Shown here: positions 7,337 to 13,590 of the stretch, piece after piece
Numbering within the stretch: position 1 is the first letter of the stretch
Layout: every line of letters begins with the position of its first letter
Assembly: GCA_947253305.1 (NCBI GenBank)
Contig: CAMXYZ010000021.1
Location: 1 to 13,590, forward strand
DNA: 13,590 nt
Direction: 5' to 3'
DNA from: an uncultured Helcococcus sp.
Lineage (GTDB): Bacteria; Bacillota; Clostridia; Tissierellales; Peptoniphilaceae
Notes under the pieces: generated by a model
The model's database searches: none
Told to the model about the DNA's origin: nothing
Seen by the model: the letters and a program-made list of their open reading frames with translations, nothing else
Made by a program: the position numbers and the translations under genes

Positions 7337-8449
7337 ATGAAAAAAATAGGTTTGTATATACACATACCTTTTAGAATCTACAAGATAAATCACAGACATG
7401 TAGTTTGCTACTATAATAAGGATTTTTATATTAAAGATTATTTTAATTTTTTAAAAAAAGAATTAATAATGAGAAAAGACGATAATTTTTTAATAGACTC
7501 TATATATATAGGTGGTGGTGACCCTTCGTCAATGGATTCAGATTATATAGTAGATGTGCTTGAAACTGTAAAAGAAAATTATAATATTGACGAAGATTGT
7601 GAAATCACGATTGAAATAAATCCAATATTGCCAGATTATAGAATAAAAAATTATATTAGAAATGGAATAAATAGATTTTCAATCAAAGCTTTTACATTTT
7701 CTAAAAAGGGTCTTTCAGACCTAGGTATATATCATGATAAATATGATATTAGAAATATGGTAAGACTTTTAAGGTCAAATGATGCGGATAATATAAATAT
7801 AGATATGTATTTTATGTATCCTGGCCAGAGCATGAGAGACTTAAAAGGAGACTTAAAGGAAGTTTTAAGATTAAATTTTCCACATATATCATATTATGCT
7901 TATGGAAGTGATGATGATCTAGTTAGTGAGCTTATAGAAAGTAATAATGCGATAGACTATGAAAATCTACAATCAGATATGCTTGAATTAATATCAAGTA
8001 CATTGATAAAAGCTGGATATGATCATTACGAAATAAATCATTTCGAAAAAAACAATTCAAGATCTCATCACAATCTAAAATATTGGAATCTTGATGAATA
8101 TCTTGCTGTAGGACTAGGTTCGAGTGGTTTTATAAATAAAGAACTATATAGAAATATTACAGATTTAGAAGAATATTTTAAGAAGATTAAAAATGGAGAG
8201 CTTCCTTATTTAGAAATGGAAAAATTGTCCGAAGAAGAAATTGAAAAAAATTATATAATTTCTAGAATGGGATTAAAAGAAGGTATCGATATAAATGAAA
8301 TCAATAAAAGATTTAATATTGATTTCCTTAATAAATACAAAAATCAAATAGAAAAGAATAAAGAAATATTAGAAATTCAAAACAATAATATAAAATTTAC
8401 AGAAAATGGAATGTATTATAGTAATGAATTCTATTTGGATATTATTTAA
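7337..8449 (+). CDS. hemW: HemW-family protein lacking the radical-SAM cysteine motif
   Basis: HemW proteins are radical-SAM relatives that act as heme chaperones. Family identity is clear from the start (GLYIHIPF), GGGDPS (59-64), GINRFSI, NINIDMYFMYPGQS, the AGYDHYEINHF segment, HNLKYW (245-250) and VGLGSSGF, plus the 370-residue length and the lepA-hemW-hrcA neighbourhood. The cluster motif CX3CX2C is gone. At the aligned positions are R13, I17 and R20 with spacing unchanged, and the only nearby cysteine is C24. SAM-contact regions have also drifted: GGGTPS has become GGGDPS, GVQSF has become KAFTF, and GLPGQ has become MYPGQ. The HNxxYW motif, tied to heme binding in the family, is intact. 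GAGGTGA (7326-7332) precedes the ATG. The frame is open throughout, so this is not an obvious pseudogene. It cannot be expected to bind a 4Fe-4S cluster in the usual way. Heme binding without radical chemistry is inference. Confidence 0.9.
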   Translation: MKKIGLYIHIPFRIYKINHRHVVCYYNKDFYIKDYFNFLKKELIMRKDDNFLIDSIYIGGGDPSSMDSDYIVDVLETVKENYNIDEDCEITIEINPILPDYRIKNYIRNGINRFSIKAFTFSKKGLSDLGIYHDKYDIRNMVRLLRSNDADNINIDMYFMYPGQSMRDLKGDLKEVLRLNFPHISYYAYGSDDDLVSELIESNNAIDYENLQSDMLELISSTLIKAGYDHYEINHFEKNNSRSHHNLKYWNLDEYLAVGLGSSGFINKELYRNITDLEEYFKKIKNGELPYLEMEKLSEEEIEKNYIISRMGLKEGIDINEINKRFNIDFLNKYKNQIEKNKEILEIQNNNIKFTENGMYYSNEFYLDII

Positions 8450-8508
8450 TATAAGCAAACTAGTAAATCCCAAACTTCTTTTTAGAATTCAAATATTTAA
8501 AAAAGCAC

Positions 8509-8539
8509 AAAAAAAAGACATTAAATAATGTCTTTTTTT
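8509..8539. terminator. Bidirectional intrinsic terminator
   Basis: GACATT (8517-8522) pairs with AATGTC (8527-8532) around a 4-base loop. It is flanked by A8 (8509-8516) and T7 (8533-8539), which can extend the stem. It gives a U-tract in either direction and lies between the convergent hemW and lipoprotein genes, 3 bases from the lipoprotein stop. It probably ends both transcripts. Confidence 0.88.
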
Positions 8540-8542
8540 ATG

Positions 8543-9142
8543 CTAATTTAAAAAGTGATTGTATATTCTCACAGGACTATCTTCGTCTACATAGACATCG
8601 AATCTTAATATAGTTGATTCATTATTGCTCATTAATAATTCTTTATCTTTGTCTGTTAATAAGTCAGATTTTTCTGAAATATTAATATCATATACTTCTT
8701 CTAATATACCTTCATTTAATTTTATTTCCCAATACTTCTTACTTTTATCTAGATTACTAATACTTGTAGACAATTCATCCTTAAATTCTTGAACTGATAT
8801 CCCAATTCTTATTATATCCAAGTCTTTAAGGTTTATTTTATCATTTTCTAAGATTACATATATATAAATATCATCATTAGTGATTTTTGAATCAACTTTT
8901 ATATCAAAAATTTTCCCTTCCTTTATAAGATTAATTACTGTATCTTTATATTTGTAAACATTATCATTTTCATTTTTATTATCAGAGATAATTGGAGTAT
9001 TTTCTTTTGTTGTTTCTATCGAAGATTCTTCTTTCGAAATTTCTGTATGGTTTTTATTGCATGAAGTAGCTATAAGAGTTGTAATAATAAAAATTAATAG
9101 TATTTTTTTATTTAACTTCATACGCATCGCTGTAGTTATCAT
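8543..9142 (-). CDS. Putative lipoprotein, function unknown
   Basis: The N-terminus is a lipoprotein signal: basic start (MKLNKK), hydrophobic core (ILLIFIITTLI) and lipobox-like ATSC with C28 as the lipidated cysteine. A Ser/Glu/Asn-rich linker of about 30 residues follows, as expected for a spacer through the cell wall. The rest is a globular domain of about 135 residues with alternating strands and helices and no cysteine. I do not recognise its family. The first ATG (9142) has AAGGA at 4 bases and is preferred. Later in-frame ATGs at 9127 and 9121 would give a more typical signal peptide but have no ribosome binding site. The gene is a single-gene unit convergent with hemW and divergent from hrcA. 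The exposed position is inferred from the lipobox. Confidence 0.8.
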   Translation of the reverse strand: MITTAMRMKLNKKILLIFIITTLIATSCNKNHTEISKEESSIETTKENTPIISDNKNENDNVYKYKDTVINLIKEGKIFDIKVDSKITNDDIYIYVILENDKINLKDLDIIRIGISVQEFKDELSTSISNLDKSKKYWEIKLNEGILEEVYDINISEKSDLLTDKDKELLMSNNESTILRFDVYVDEDSPVRIYNHFLN

Positions 9143-9182
9143 AACTTCCTTCGATATAATAGTATTGTAAAAACAAAAACGT

Positions 9183-9215
9183 TCAATATTTTAATATATG
9201 TTTTTTTACTTTCAT
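9183..9215 (-). other. Possible leader peptide ORF (10 codons) upstream of the lipoprotein gene
   Basis: On the minus strand a perfect AGGAGG (9227-9222) lies 6 bases before an ATG (9215). The ORF encodes MKVKKHILKY and stops at 9183, 40 bases before the lipoprotein start. The ribosome binding site is stronger than that of the lipoprotein gene itself. A run of seven A within the ORF sits as A AAA AAA. A minus-one shift, or one more A, would give a hydrophobic 25-residue peptide (ending VFVFTILLYRRKL) whose TGA overlaps the lipoprotein ATG as ATGA. It may be a translated leader, a coupled small membrane peptide, or chance. Only the sequence pattern supports it. Confidence 0.35.
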
Positions 9216-9246
9216 ATCTCGCCTCCTGATACTTTATTAATTAAAC

Positions 9247-9273
9247 AATATATTACCTTGATAAAAATGTCAA
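9247..9273 (-). promoter_or_regulatory. Candidate promoter for the leader ORF and lipoprotein gene
   Basis: On the minus strand a perfect TTGACA (9273-9268) is followed by TATATT (9252-9247) at a short 15-base spacing. An alternative -10, TATTGT (9250-9245), has the ideal 17 bases. Transcription would start close to 9240 and pass through the AGGAGG site and the small ORF. A second weak pair, TTGAAC (9186-9181) and TACTAT (9164-9159), lies nearer the lipoprotein gene, but its start would fall on the ribosome binding site. Confidence 0.45.
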
Positions 9274-9368
9274 TTTTTTCTGTTAGCATTTTAAAACATT
9301 ATATTTTCATTTACAAAAGCATCACAAAGACCTAAAAATCAACACTTTAATTATTATAATTTAAAAGC

Positions 9369-9397
9369 TTGACAAATGGAAAAAAGCCATGTATAAT
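9369..9397 (+). promoter_or_regulatory. Consensus sigma-A promoter of the hrcA-grpE-dnaK operon
   Basis: TTGACA (9369-9374) and TATAAT (9392-9397) are both perfect and 17 bases apart. The predicted start point at about 9404 falls inside the left arm of the CIRCE operator, so HrcA bound there would block initiation directly. A promoter this strong fits an operon held down by a repressor. Confidence 0.95.
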
Positions 9398-9401
9398 AAT
9401 G

Positions 9402-9428
9402 TTAGCACTCAAAGACAGAGAGTGATAA
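9402..9428 (+). promoter_or_regulatory. CIRCE operator (HrcA binding site)
   Basis: The left arm TTAGCACTC (9402-9410) is a perfect match to the family consensus. After a 9-base spacer (9411-9419), the right arm is GAGTGATAA (9420-9428), one base different from the perfect GAGTGCTAA. It lies 4 bases after the -10 box and 12 bases before the hrcA ATG. It would also form a hairpin in the mRNA just before the ribosome binding site. It implies autoregulation by HrcA. Confidence 0.97.
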
Positions 9429-9440
9429 CAGGAGGTCGAA

Positions 9441-10460
9441 ATGGATGAAAGGAAGATTAAAATACTAAATTCAATAATTAAATCATATACTGAGTCCAAG
9501 GAACCAATAGGTTCTAGATCTCTTTCAAAAAGTGGAGAAATTGGAGTAAGTGCAGCTACCATTCGAAATGAGATGAGCGACTTAGAAGAATTAGGATATT
9601 TAACTAAAGTACACGCCTCATCAGGTAGGGTTCCATCAAATAGTGGATACAGGCTTTATGTCGATGCACTTTTATCAGATGAAATTCCTTTTGATATAGG
9701 ACCACAACAATTATTTGATATGAGGACAATTGATGAGTCTAGTGAATTCGAGAATGTAATAACGAATGCAGCAAAGATATTATCTGCCATTACAAATTAC
9801 ACAGCATTTGCTATGCTTCCGGAATTAAAGAATATAATTCTTAAATATATCAATATTGTTTATTTAAGTCCTAAAGATTTGGTGATTGTTTACATATATA
9901 ATTCTAAAGAAGTTAGATCGGATACGATTAGATTAAAAGGTTCTGTAGACAGGACAACAGTAGATTTAATAAATAGCTTATTAAATTCTACACTATTAAA
10001 TCTAAATCAGACTGAAGTTTTAGAAAATTTACAATCAAATATATATGAAATATTAAGCCAAAAACATACTGTATTAAATGAAATAATTCCAGTGATAGAA
10101 AAAACGACTAAAATCGTTTCAAATCCAAGAATGATATTTGAAGGAATAGGGAATATATTCGTATATAATCAAGGAGATATAGATAATAATGGTAAGATAG
10201 TGAATTTATTAAAAGATGATAATTTACTAATTGATTTATTATCATATGATTTAGATTCCGGATTGCAAGTATTTATTGGAGAAGAAATCGGAATTGAGGA
10301 ATTAAATAATTTTAGTATAATAACTGTGATTTTCAAAAATTCACAGGGTATAAAAGGAAAGTTAGGAATATTAGGTCCGAATAGTATGAAATATGAAAAG
10401 ATCATATCGGATCTCATATTAATGAGTAAATATATTAATGGACACATTGAAAGAAGGTAG
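9441..10460 (+). CDS. hrcA: Heat-inducible transcription repressor HrcA
   Basis: HrcA binds CIRCE elements and represses chaperone operons; GroEL keeps it folded, so misfolded protein load relieves repression. The N-terminal winged helix is typical: KILNSIIKSYTESKEPIGSR, then GVSAATIRNEMSDLEELGYL as the recognition helix region, and HASSGRVPSNSGYRLYVD. The rest is the GAF-like dimerisation core, ending in an ILGPNSMKYEKII segment. At 339 residues it is full length. AGGAGG (9430-9435) lies 5 bases before the ATG. It is the first gene of its operon and starts just after the operator it should recognise, so it represses itself together with grpE and dnaK. Confidence 0.98.
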   Translation: MDERKIKILNSIIKSYTESKEPIGSRSLSKSGEIGVSAATIRNEMSDLEELGYLTKVHASSGRVPSNSGYRLYVDALLSDEIPFDIGPQQLFDMRTIDESSEFENVITNAAKILSAITNYTAFAMLPELKNIILKYINIVYLSPKDLVIVYIYNSKEVRSDTIRLKGSVDRTTVDLINSLLNSTLLNLNQTEVLENLQSNIYEILSQKHTVLNEIIPVIEKTTKIVSNPRMIFEGIGNIFVYNQGDIDNNGKIVNLLKDDNLLIDLLSYDLDSGLQVFIGEEIGIEELNNFSIITVIFKNSQGIKGKLGILGPNSMKYEKIISDLILMSKYINGHIERR

Positions 10461-10462
10461 TT

Positions 10463-11008
10463 ATGAGTGATGAAATGATAAATGAGAAATTAGAAAAAGA
10501 AACGCAAGAGACGATTGACAACGAGGATATGGAATCTACTGAAGTTGAAGATGATATTGAAGAAATTGAAGATGAAGAAACAAAAGAAAATTCAGATTAT
10601 GAAAGATTAAAGGATTCATTCCAAAGACTTCAAGCGGATTTTACGAATTATAAGAGAAGACAAGAAAATGAAAAACAAGAGATTTACAAATATGCTTCGG
10701 AATCATTAATTACAAAATTACTTTCAGTAAAAGATAATTTTGATAGAGCATTAGAAGATGTGAATGAAGAAGATCCATTTGTAGAAGGTGTAAAATTAAT
10801 CAGAGACGAATTTAACAATATCCTAGAATCAGAAGGGTTAGAAGAAATCGAATCTGATAACGAAAAATTCGATGCGAATTTACATCATGCAGTATTTATG
10901 GAAGAAAATGAAGATGTAGATTCAGAACATATTATAGAGACATTCCAAAAAGGATATAAATTAAAAGATAAAGTAATAAGACCAGCAATGGTTAAGGTTT
11001 CAAAATAA
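10463..11008 (+). CDS. grpE: Nucleotide exchange factor GrpE
   Basis: GrpE is the homodimeric co-chaperone that releases ADP from DnaK. A very acidic N-terminal tail of about 45 residues is followed by a long coiled-coil helix ([20 protein letters not shown], then [16 protein letters not shown]). Next comes the conserved VKDNFDRAL segment and a C-terminal beta domain with [10 protein letters not shown] and the end VIRPAMVKV. The 181-residue length is normal. The gene starts two bases after the hrcA stop, with AGAAGG just upstream inside hrcA, so it is co-transcribed and probably coupled. It is expressed from the CIRCE-controlled promoter. Confidence 0.98.
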   Translation: MSDEMINEKLEKETQETIDNEDMESTEVEDDIEEIEDEETKENSDYERLKDSFQRLQADFTNYKRRQENEKQEIYKYASESLITKLLSVKDNFDRALEDVNEEDPFVEGVKLIRDEFNNILESEGLEEIESDNEKFDANLHHAVFMEENEDVDSEHIIETFQKGYKLKDKVIRPAMVKVSK

Positions 11009-11018
11009 GGGGGAAATT

Positions 11019-12839
11019 ATGAGTAAAATTATAGGAATAGACTTAGGTACAACAAATTCAGCAGTAGCAGTTATGGAAGGTGGTCAAGCGACAATCATTC
11101 CTAATGCAGAAGGTAATAGAACAACTCCTTCAGTTGTAGCATTTACAAAAGATGGAGAAAGATTAGTTGGTGAAACAGCTAAGAGACAAGCAATTATGAA
11201 TCCAGATAGAACAATTGAATCTATCAAGAGAGAAATGGGTACAGATTACAAAGTTAAAATAGATGATAAGGTATATTCACCAGAAGAAATTTCAGCAATG
11301 ATATTACAAAAATTAAAAGCAGATGCTGAAGCATATTTAGGTGAAAAAATTACAGAAGCTGTAATTACAGTTCCAGCTTACTTTACAAACGAACAAAGAC
11401 AAGCTACAAAAGACGCTGGTAGAATTGCAGGTCTTGATGTAAAAAGAATTGTTAACGAACCAACAGCAGCAGCATTATCATATGGTCTAGAAAAAGAAGC
11501 AGATGATAAGAAAATTATGGTGTTCGACTTAGGTGGTGGTACATTTGACGTGTCAATACTTGAAGTGGCAGACGGTGTTATCGATGTATTAGCAACAAGA
11601 GGTAATAACAGACTTGGTGGTGATGACTTCGACGAAAGACTAATGAAATATATTAATGAAGAATTTAAGAAAGAAAATGGCGTAGATTTATTACAAGATG
11701 CCACATCAGCACAAAGATTAAAAGATGCTGCAGAAAAAGCAAAGAAAGAATTGTCAACAACAATGACAGCTCAAATTAATTTACCATTTATTACAGCTGT
11801 TAACGGACAACCAGCACACTTAAATATGGATATTTCAAGAACTAAATTTGAATCATTAATTGCAGATTTAGTTGAAGAAACATTAGTACCAGTTAGAGAA
11901 GCTATTAAAGACTCTGGTTTACAAACATCAGAAATTGATATGGTTCTATTAGTTGGTGGTTCAACAAGAGTACCAGCAGTAGTTGAAGCTGTTAAGAAAT
12001 TAGTTGGAAAAGATCCGCAAAAAGACATCAATCCAGATGAATCAGTAGCTCTAGGTGCAGCAGTACAAGGTGCTATATTAGCTGGTGATGTTAACGACTT
12101 ATTATTACTCGATGTTACACCATTATCATTAGGTATCGAAACAATGGGTAATATCACAACAGTATTAATCGAGAGAAATACAACAATACCTACAAAGAAA
12201 TCACAAATATTTACAACAGCAGCAGATAATCAAACAGCAGTAGATATTAAAGTTCTTCAAGGTGAAAGACAAATGTCAGCTGACAATACAACAATTGGTA
12301 ATTTCCAATTAACAGATATACCAGCAGCTCCAAGAGGAGTACCACAAATTGAAGTAACATTTGATATTGACGCAAATGGTATTGTAAATGTATCAGCTAA
12401 AGATTTAGGTACAGGTAAAGAACAAAAGATTACAATTACAGCGACAGCAAACTTAACTGAAGATGAAATTAATCAAAGAGTTAAAGATGCAGAAGCTCAT
12501 GCAGAAGAAGATAAGAAGAAAAAAGAATTAATTGAAGCAAAGAACCAAGGTGAATCAATGGTTTACCAAATCGAAAAAACATTGAAAGACTTAGAAGGTA
12601 AGATTTCAGATGATGAAAAGAGCGCAATTGAATCTAAGAAAGAAGATTTGAAAAATTCATTAAACTCAGATGATATTAAAGAAATCAAATCTAAGACTGA
12701 AGCTTTAACATCAGAACTACACAAATTGTCAGAAAAATTATATGCTGATGCAGGTGCTCAAGGAGAACAATCAGCACCTCAAGATGATGTAGTAGACGCT
12801 GATTACGAAGTTGTTGATGATAATGATAGTGAAGAATAA
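11019..12839 (+). CDS. dnaK: Molecular chaperone DnaK (Hsp70)
   Basis: DnaK binds exposed hydrophobic segments of unfolded proteins in an ATP-driven cycle with DnaJ and GrpE. The ATPase domain shows [19 protein letters not shown] (phosphate 1), [28 protein letters not shown] (phosphate 2) and [11 protein letters not shown] (adenosine). The linker [20 protein letters not shown] leads into the substrate-binding beta domain. A helical lid and an acidic tail ([16 protein letters not shown]) finish it. At 606 residues it is of the shorter Gram-positive type, lacking the insertion found in proteobacterial N-terminal domains. AAGGGGG precedes the ATG. The start is 10 bases after grpE. An inverted repeat spans the stop codon. 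Confidence 0.99.
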   Translation: MSKIIGIDLGTTNSAVAVMEGGQATIIPNAEGNRTTPSVVAFTKDGERLVGETAKRQAIMNPDRTIESIKREMGTDYKVKIDDKVYSPEEISAMILQKLKADAEAYLGEKITEAVITVPAYFTNEQRQATKDAGRIAGLDVKRIVNEPTAAALSYGLEKEADDKKIMVFDLGGGTFDVSILEVADGVIDVLATRGNNRLGGDDFDERLMKYINEEFKKENGVDLLQDATSAQRLKDAAEKAKKELSTTMTAQINLPFITAVNGQPAHLNMDISRTKFESLIADLVEETLVPVREAIKDSGLQTSEIDMVLLVGGSTRVPAVVEAVKKLVGKDPQKDINPDESVALGAAVQGAILAGDVNDLLLLDVTPLSLGIETMGNITTVLIERNTTIPTKKSQIFTTAADNQTAVDIKVLQGERQMSADNTTIGNFQLTDIPAAPRGVPQIEVTFDIDANGIVNVSAKDLGTGKEQKITITATANLTEDEINQRVKDAEAHAEEDKKKKELIEAKNQGESMVYQIEKTLKDLEGKISDDEKSAIESKKEDLKNSLNSDDIKEIKSKTEALTSELHKLSEKLYADAGAQGEQSAPQDDVVDADYEVVDDNDSEE

Positions 12840-12856
12840 TCCCTTAGGATTATTCT
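12833..12856 (+). repeat. Perfect 10-bp hairpin across the dnaK stop codon
   Basis: AGAATAATCC (12833-12842) and GGATTATTCT (12847-12856) are exact inverse complements with a CTTA loop. The dnaK TAA (12837-12839) lies inside the left arm. No T-tract follows, so it is not a standard terminator. It may protect the dnaK mRNA 3' end, or be the first helix of the structured element downstream. Confidence 0.8.
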
Positions 12857-12862
12857 GAACGG

Positions 12863-12968
12863 TAGACACGGCGATTGCTCGTAAGAGCAGAGCCGATGTC
12901 TAATCTTATACAGCGAGTCAAACAAATGCGACGAAAAGGAGCATTTTGCAGACGAGTCGTATAGTGAT
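12863..12968 (+). ncRNA. Candidate structured RNA element between dnaK and dnaJ
   Basis: No coding frame explains this stretch, and its GC is far above its surroundings (25 of the 44 bases at 12857-12900). Helix A is TAGACA (12863-12868) with TGTCTA (12897-12902), then CGGC (12869-12872) with GCCG (12892-12895) past a bulged A. After a small internal loop, TGCTC (12876-12880) pairs with GAGCA (12885-12889), capped by GUAA, a GNRA-type tetraloop in plus-strand RNA only. Helix B joins 12903-12911 to 12959-12968 (ATCTTATAC with GTATAGTGAT, one bulge). It encloses GTC/GAC (12917-12919, 12951-12953) and AAATGC/GCATTT (12924-12929, 12941-12946). CGAGTC occurs at 12914-12919 and 12953-12958. I do not recognise a known riboswitch or ribozyme. 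It may be a leader of dnaJ, a 3'UTR-derived small RNA, or a dispersed intergenic repeat. Confidence 0.55.
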
Positions 12969-12973
12969 ATAAT
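12945..12973 (+). promoter_or_regulatory. Possible internal promoter for dnaJ
   Basis: TTTGCA (12945-12950, four of six consensus bases) and a perfect TATAAT (12968-12973) are 17 bases apart. A start at about 12980 would give a 60-base leader containing only the hairpin before dnaJ. No CIRCE lies nearby, so this promoter would be free of HrcA. It overlaps the 3' half of the structured element, so one of the two readings may be coincidence. Confidence 0.4.
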
Positions 12974-12997
12974 GGAAGAAATAAATAATTCAAAATC

Positions 12998-13030
12998 ATA
13001 AGGGGAGTAAAGCCTCCCCTTATTAATTTT
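12998..13030 (+). terminator. Terminator-like hairpin before dnaJ
   Basis: ATAAGGGGAG (12998-13007) and CTCCCCTTAT (13014-13023) form a perfect 10-bp stem with a TAAAGC loop. TAATTTT follows (13024-13030), which is an imperfect U-tract. It lies only 13 bases before the dnaJ start and about 160 after the dnaK stop. It would reduce read-through from dnaK into dnaJ, or end a small RNA made from the preceding element. Termination could be partial. Confidence 0.7.
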
Positions 13031-13042
13031 ATAGGTGGTAGT

Positions 13043-13590
13043 ATGAAAAATCCTTATGATGTACTTGGAGTTGATCAGAATTCAACTGCAGGAGAGATTA
13101 AAAGAGCATATAGAAGATTGGCTAAAAAATATCATCCTGATTTAAATAATGGAGATGAAGAAGCTCAAGAAAAACTTAAAGAAATAAATCAAGCATTTGC
13201 AATTATTGGAGATGAAGATAATAGAGCTAAATATGATAGATATGGCGAATCTGCATTTGATCCAAATTCTGGATTCGGTGGATTCTCAGGAATGGGAGAT
13301 ATATTCTCAGATTTATTCTCTGACTTTTTCGGTGGTAGCACAAGTAGATCTAATCCAAATGCACCAAGAAGAGGAGAAGATATACAATCGCAGATTAATA
13401 TTAGCTTTAGAGAATCTGTTGATGGCGTAGAAAAGACAGTTTCATATAGAAGATATCAAACTTGTGAAAATTGTGATGGTACTGGAGCAAAACCGGGAAC
13501 AAGTAAAAAGACTTGTAGTAAATGTTCGGGAAGTGGTCAAGTTAGAACTTCTCAAAGAACACCTTTTGGTACATTCCAGTCAATTAATAC
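13043..13590 (+). CDS. dnaJ: Chaperone protein DnaJ (3' partial, runs off the window)
   Basis: DnaJ is the J-domain co-chaperone that delivers substrates to DnaK and stimulates its ATPase. The J-domain is complete: NPYDVLGVDQNSTAGEIKRA, with the catalytic HPD at residues 31-33 and the end NRAKYDRYG. A short Gly/Phe region follows (residues about 77-98, FGGFSGMGD and FFGG). The RRGEDIQSQINISF segment opens the first substrate-binding domain. The first two zinc-finger motifs are present, CENCDGTG (141-148) and CSKCSGSG (158-165). The frame is open to the last base after 182 codons, so the other two zinc motifs and the C-terminal domain lie beyond. AGGTGG (13033-13038) is 4 bases before the ATG. 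It follows dnaK in the usual order, but after an unusually structured gap. Confidence 0.98.
   Translation, partial: MKNPYDVLGVDQNSTAGEIKRAYRRLAKKYHPDLNNGDEEAQEKLKEINQAFAIIGDEDNRAKYDRYGESAFDPNSGFGGFSGMGDIFSDLFSDFFGGSTSRSNPNAPRRGEDIQSQINISFRESVDGVEKTVSYRRYQTCENCDGTGAKPGTSKKTCSKCSGSGQVRTSQRTPFGTFQSIN

Noticed and set aside
7337..8449. HemW-like gene as a plain pseudogene or as the product of a sequencing error
   Set aside because: The frame is intact, several conserved motifs remain, and each lost cysteine needs at least two substitutions.
11378..12157. Two long minus-strand ORFs opposite dnaK
   Set aside because: They are antisense to strongly conserved dnaK codons, low in complexity and without ribosome binding sites. 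They are shadows of its codon use.
12857..12968. Hammerhead ribozyme, T-box, SRP RNA or tRNA remnant
   Set aside because: I looked for CUGANGA with GAAA, the T-box TGGNACC sequence, the SRP GGAA-capped helix and the tRNA TTCGA arm. None is present in the right arrangement.
13197..13430. 77-residue plus-strand ORF near the end of the window
   Set aside because: It lies in another frame inside dnaJ, whose own frame shows the J-domain and zinc fingers.

Overview
The window reads as one end of an assembly contig from an AT-rich Gram-positive anaerobe of the Firmicutes/Tissierellia kind (Anaerococcus, Peptoniphilus, Helcococcus, Parvimonas and relatives). This rests on the low GC, AGGAGG-type ribosome binding sites, near-consensus sigma-A promoters, a CIRCE-controlled hrcA-grpE-dnaK-dnaJ cluster, a Gram-positive-type DnaK, and the holA / rpsT / lepA / hemW / hrcA gene order. 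Genus is inference. The first 48 bases are not genomic: they are an untrimmed Illumina Nextera i7 primer plus transposase adapter, so the first gene is cut by the contig end and not by biology.

Layout. Positions 49-1917 hold the 3' end of an ABC efflux-type operon: a membrane-anchored extracellular protein (5' end missing) overlapping a MacB/FtsX-type permease, closed by a terminator. Positions 1996-3749 hold holA (DNA polymerase III delta) and a membrane-anchored zinc-ribbon protein, closed by a terminator. rpsT (ribosomal protein S20) follows on the minus strand with its own promoter and terminator. Divergent from it, a promoter at about 4273-4301 starts lepB1-lepB2-lepA-hemW: two unlike type I signal peptidases, elongation factor 4, and a HemW-family protein that has lost all three radical-SAM cysteines but keeps the HNxxYW heme motif. 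A bidirectional terminator at about 8509-8539 separates this operon from a convergent minus-strand lipoprotein gene, which has a leader containing a tiny ORF with a perfect Shine-Dalgarno.

Positions 9369-13590 hold the heat-shock cluster. A consensus promoter and a CIRCE operator precede hrcA, grpE and dnaK, which are closely spaced. HrcA is the repressor that binds CIRCE; GrpE, DnaK and DnaJ are the nucleotide-exchange factor, Hsp70 and J-protein of one chaperone cycle. dnaK and dnaJ are separated by about 200 bases that hold a perfect hairpin across the dnaK stop codon, a GC-rich multi-helix structure with a GUAA tetraloop, a possible internal promoter and a terminator-like hairpin just before the dnaJ ribosome binding site. 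dnaJ runs off the window.

Most of the window is conserved housekeeping sequence. The observations most worth following are the cysteine-less HemW and the structured element between dnaK and dnaJ. I see no CRISPR array, insertion sequence, tRNA or rRNA. No gene-free stretch exceeds about 300 bases; the largest (9143-9440) is described under its promoters, leader ORF and operator.
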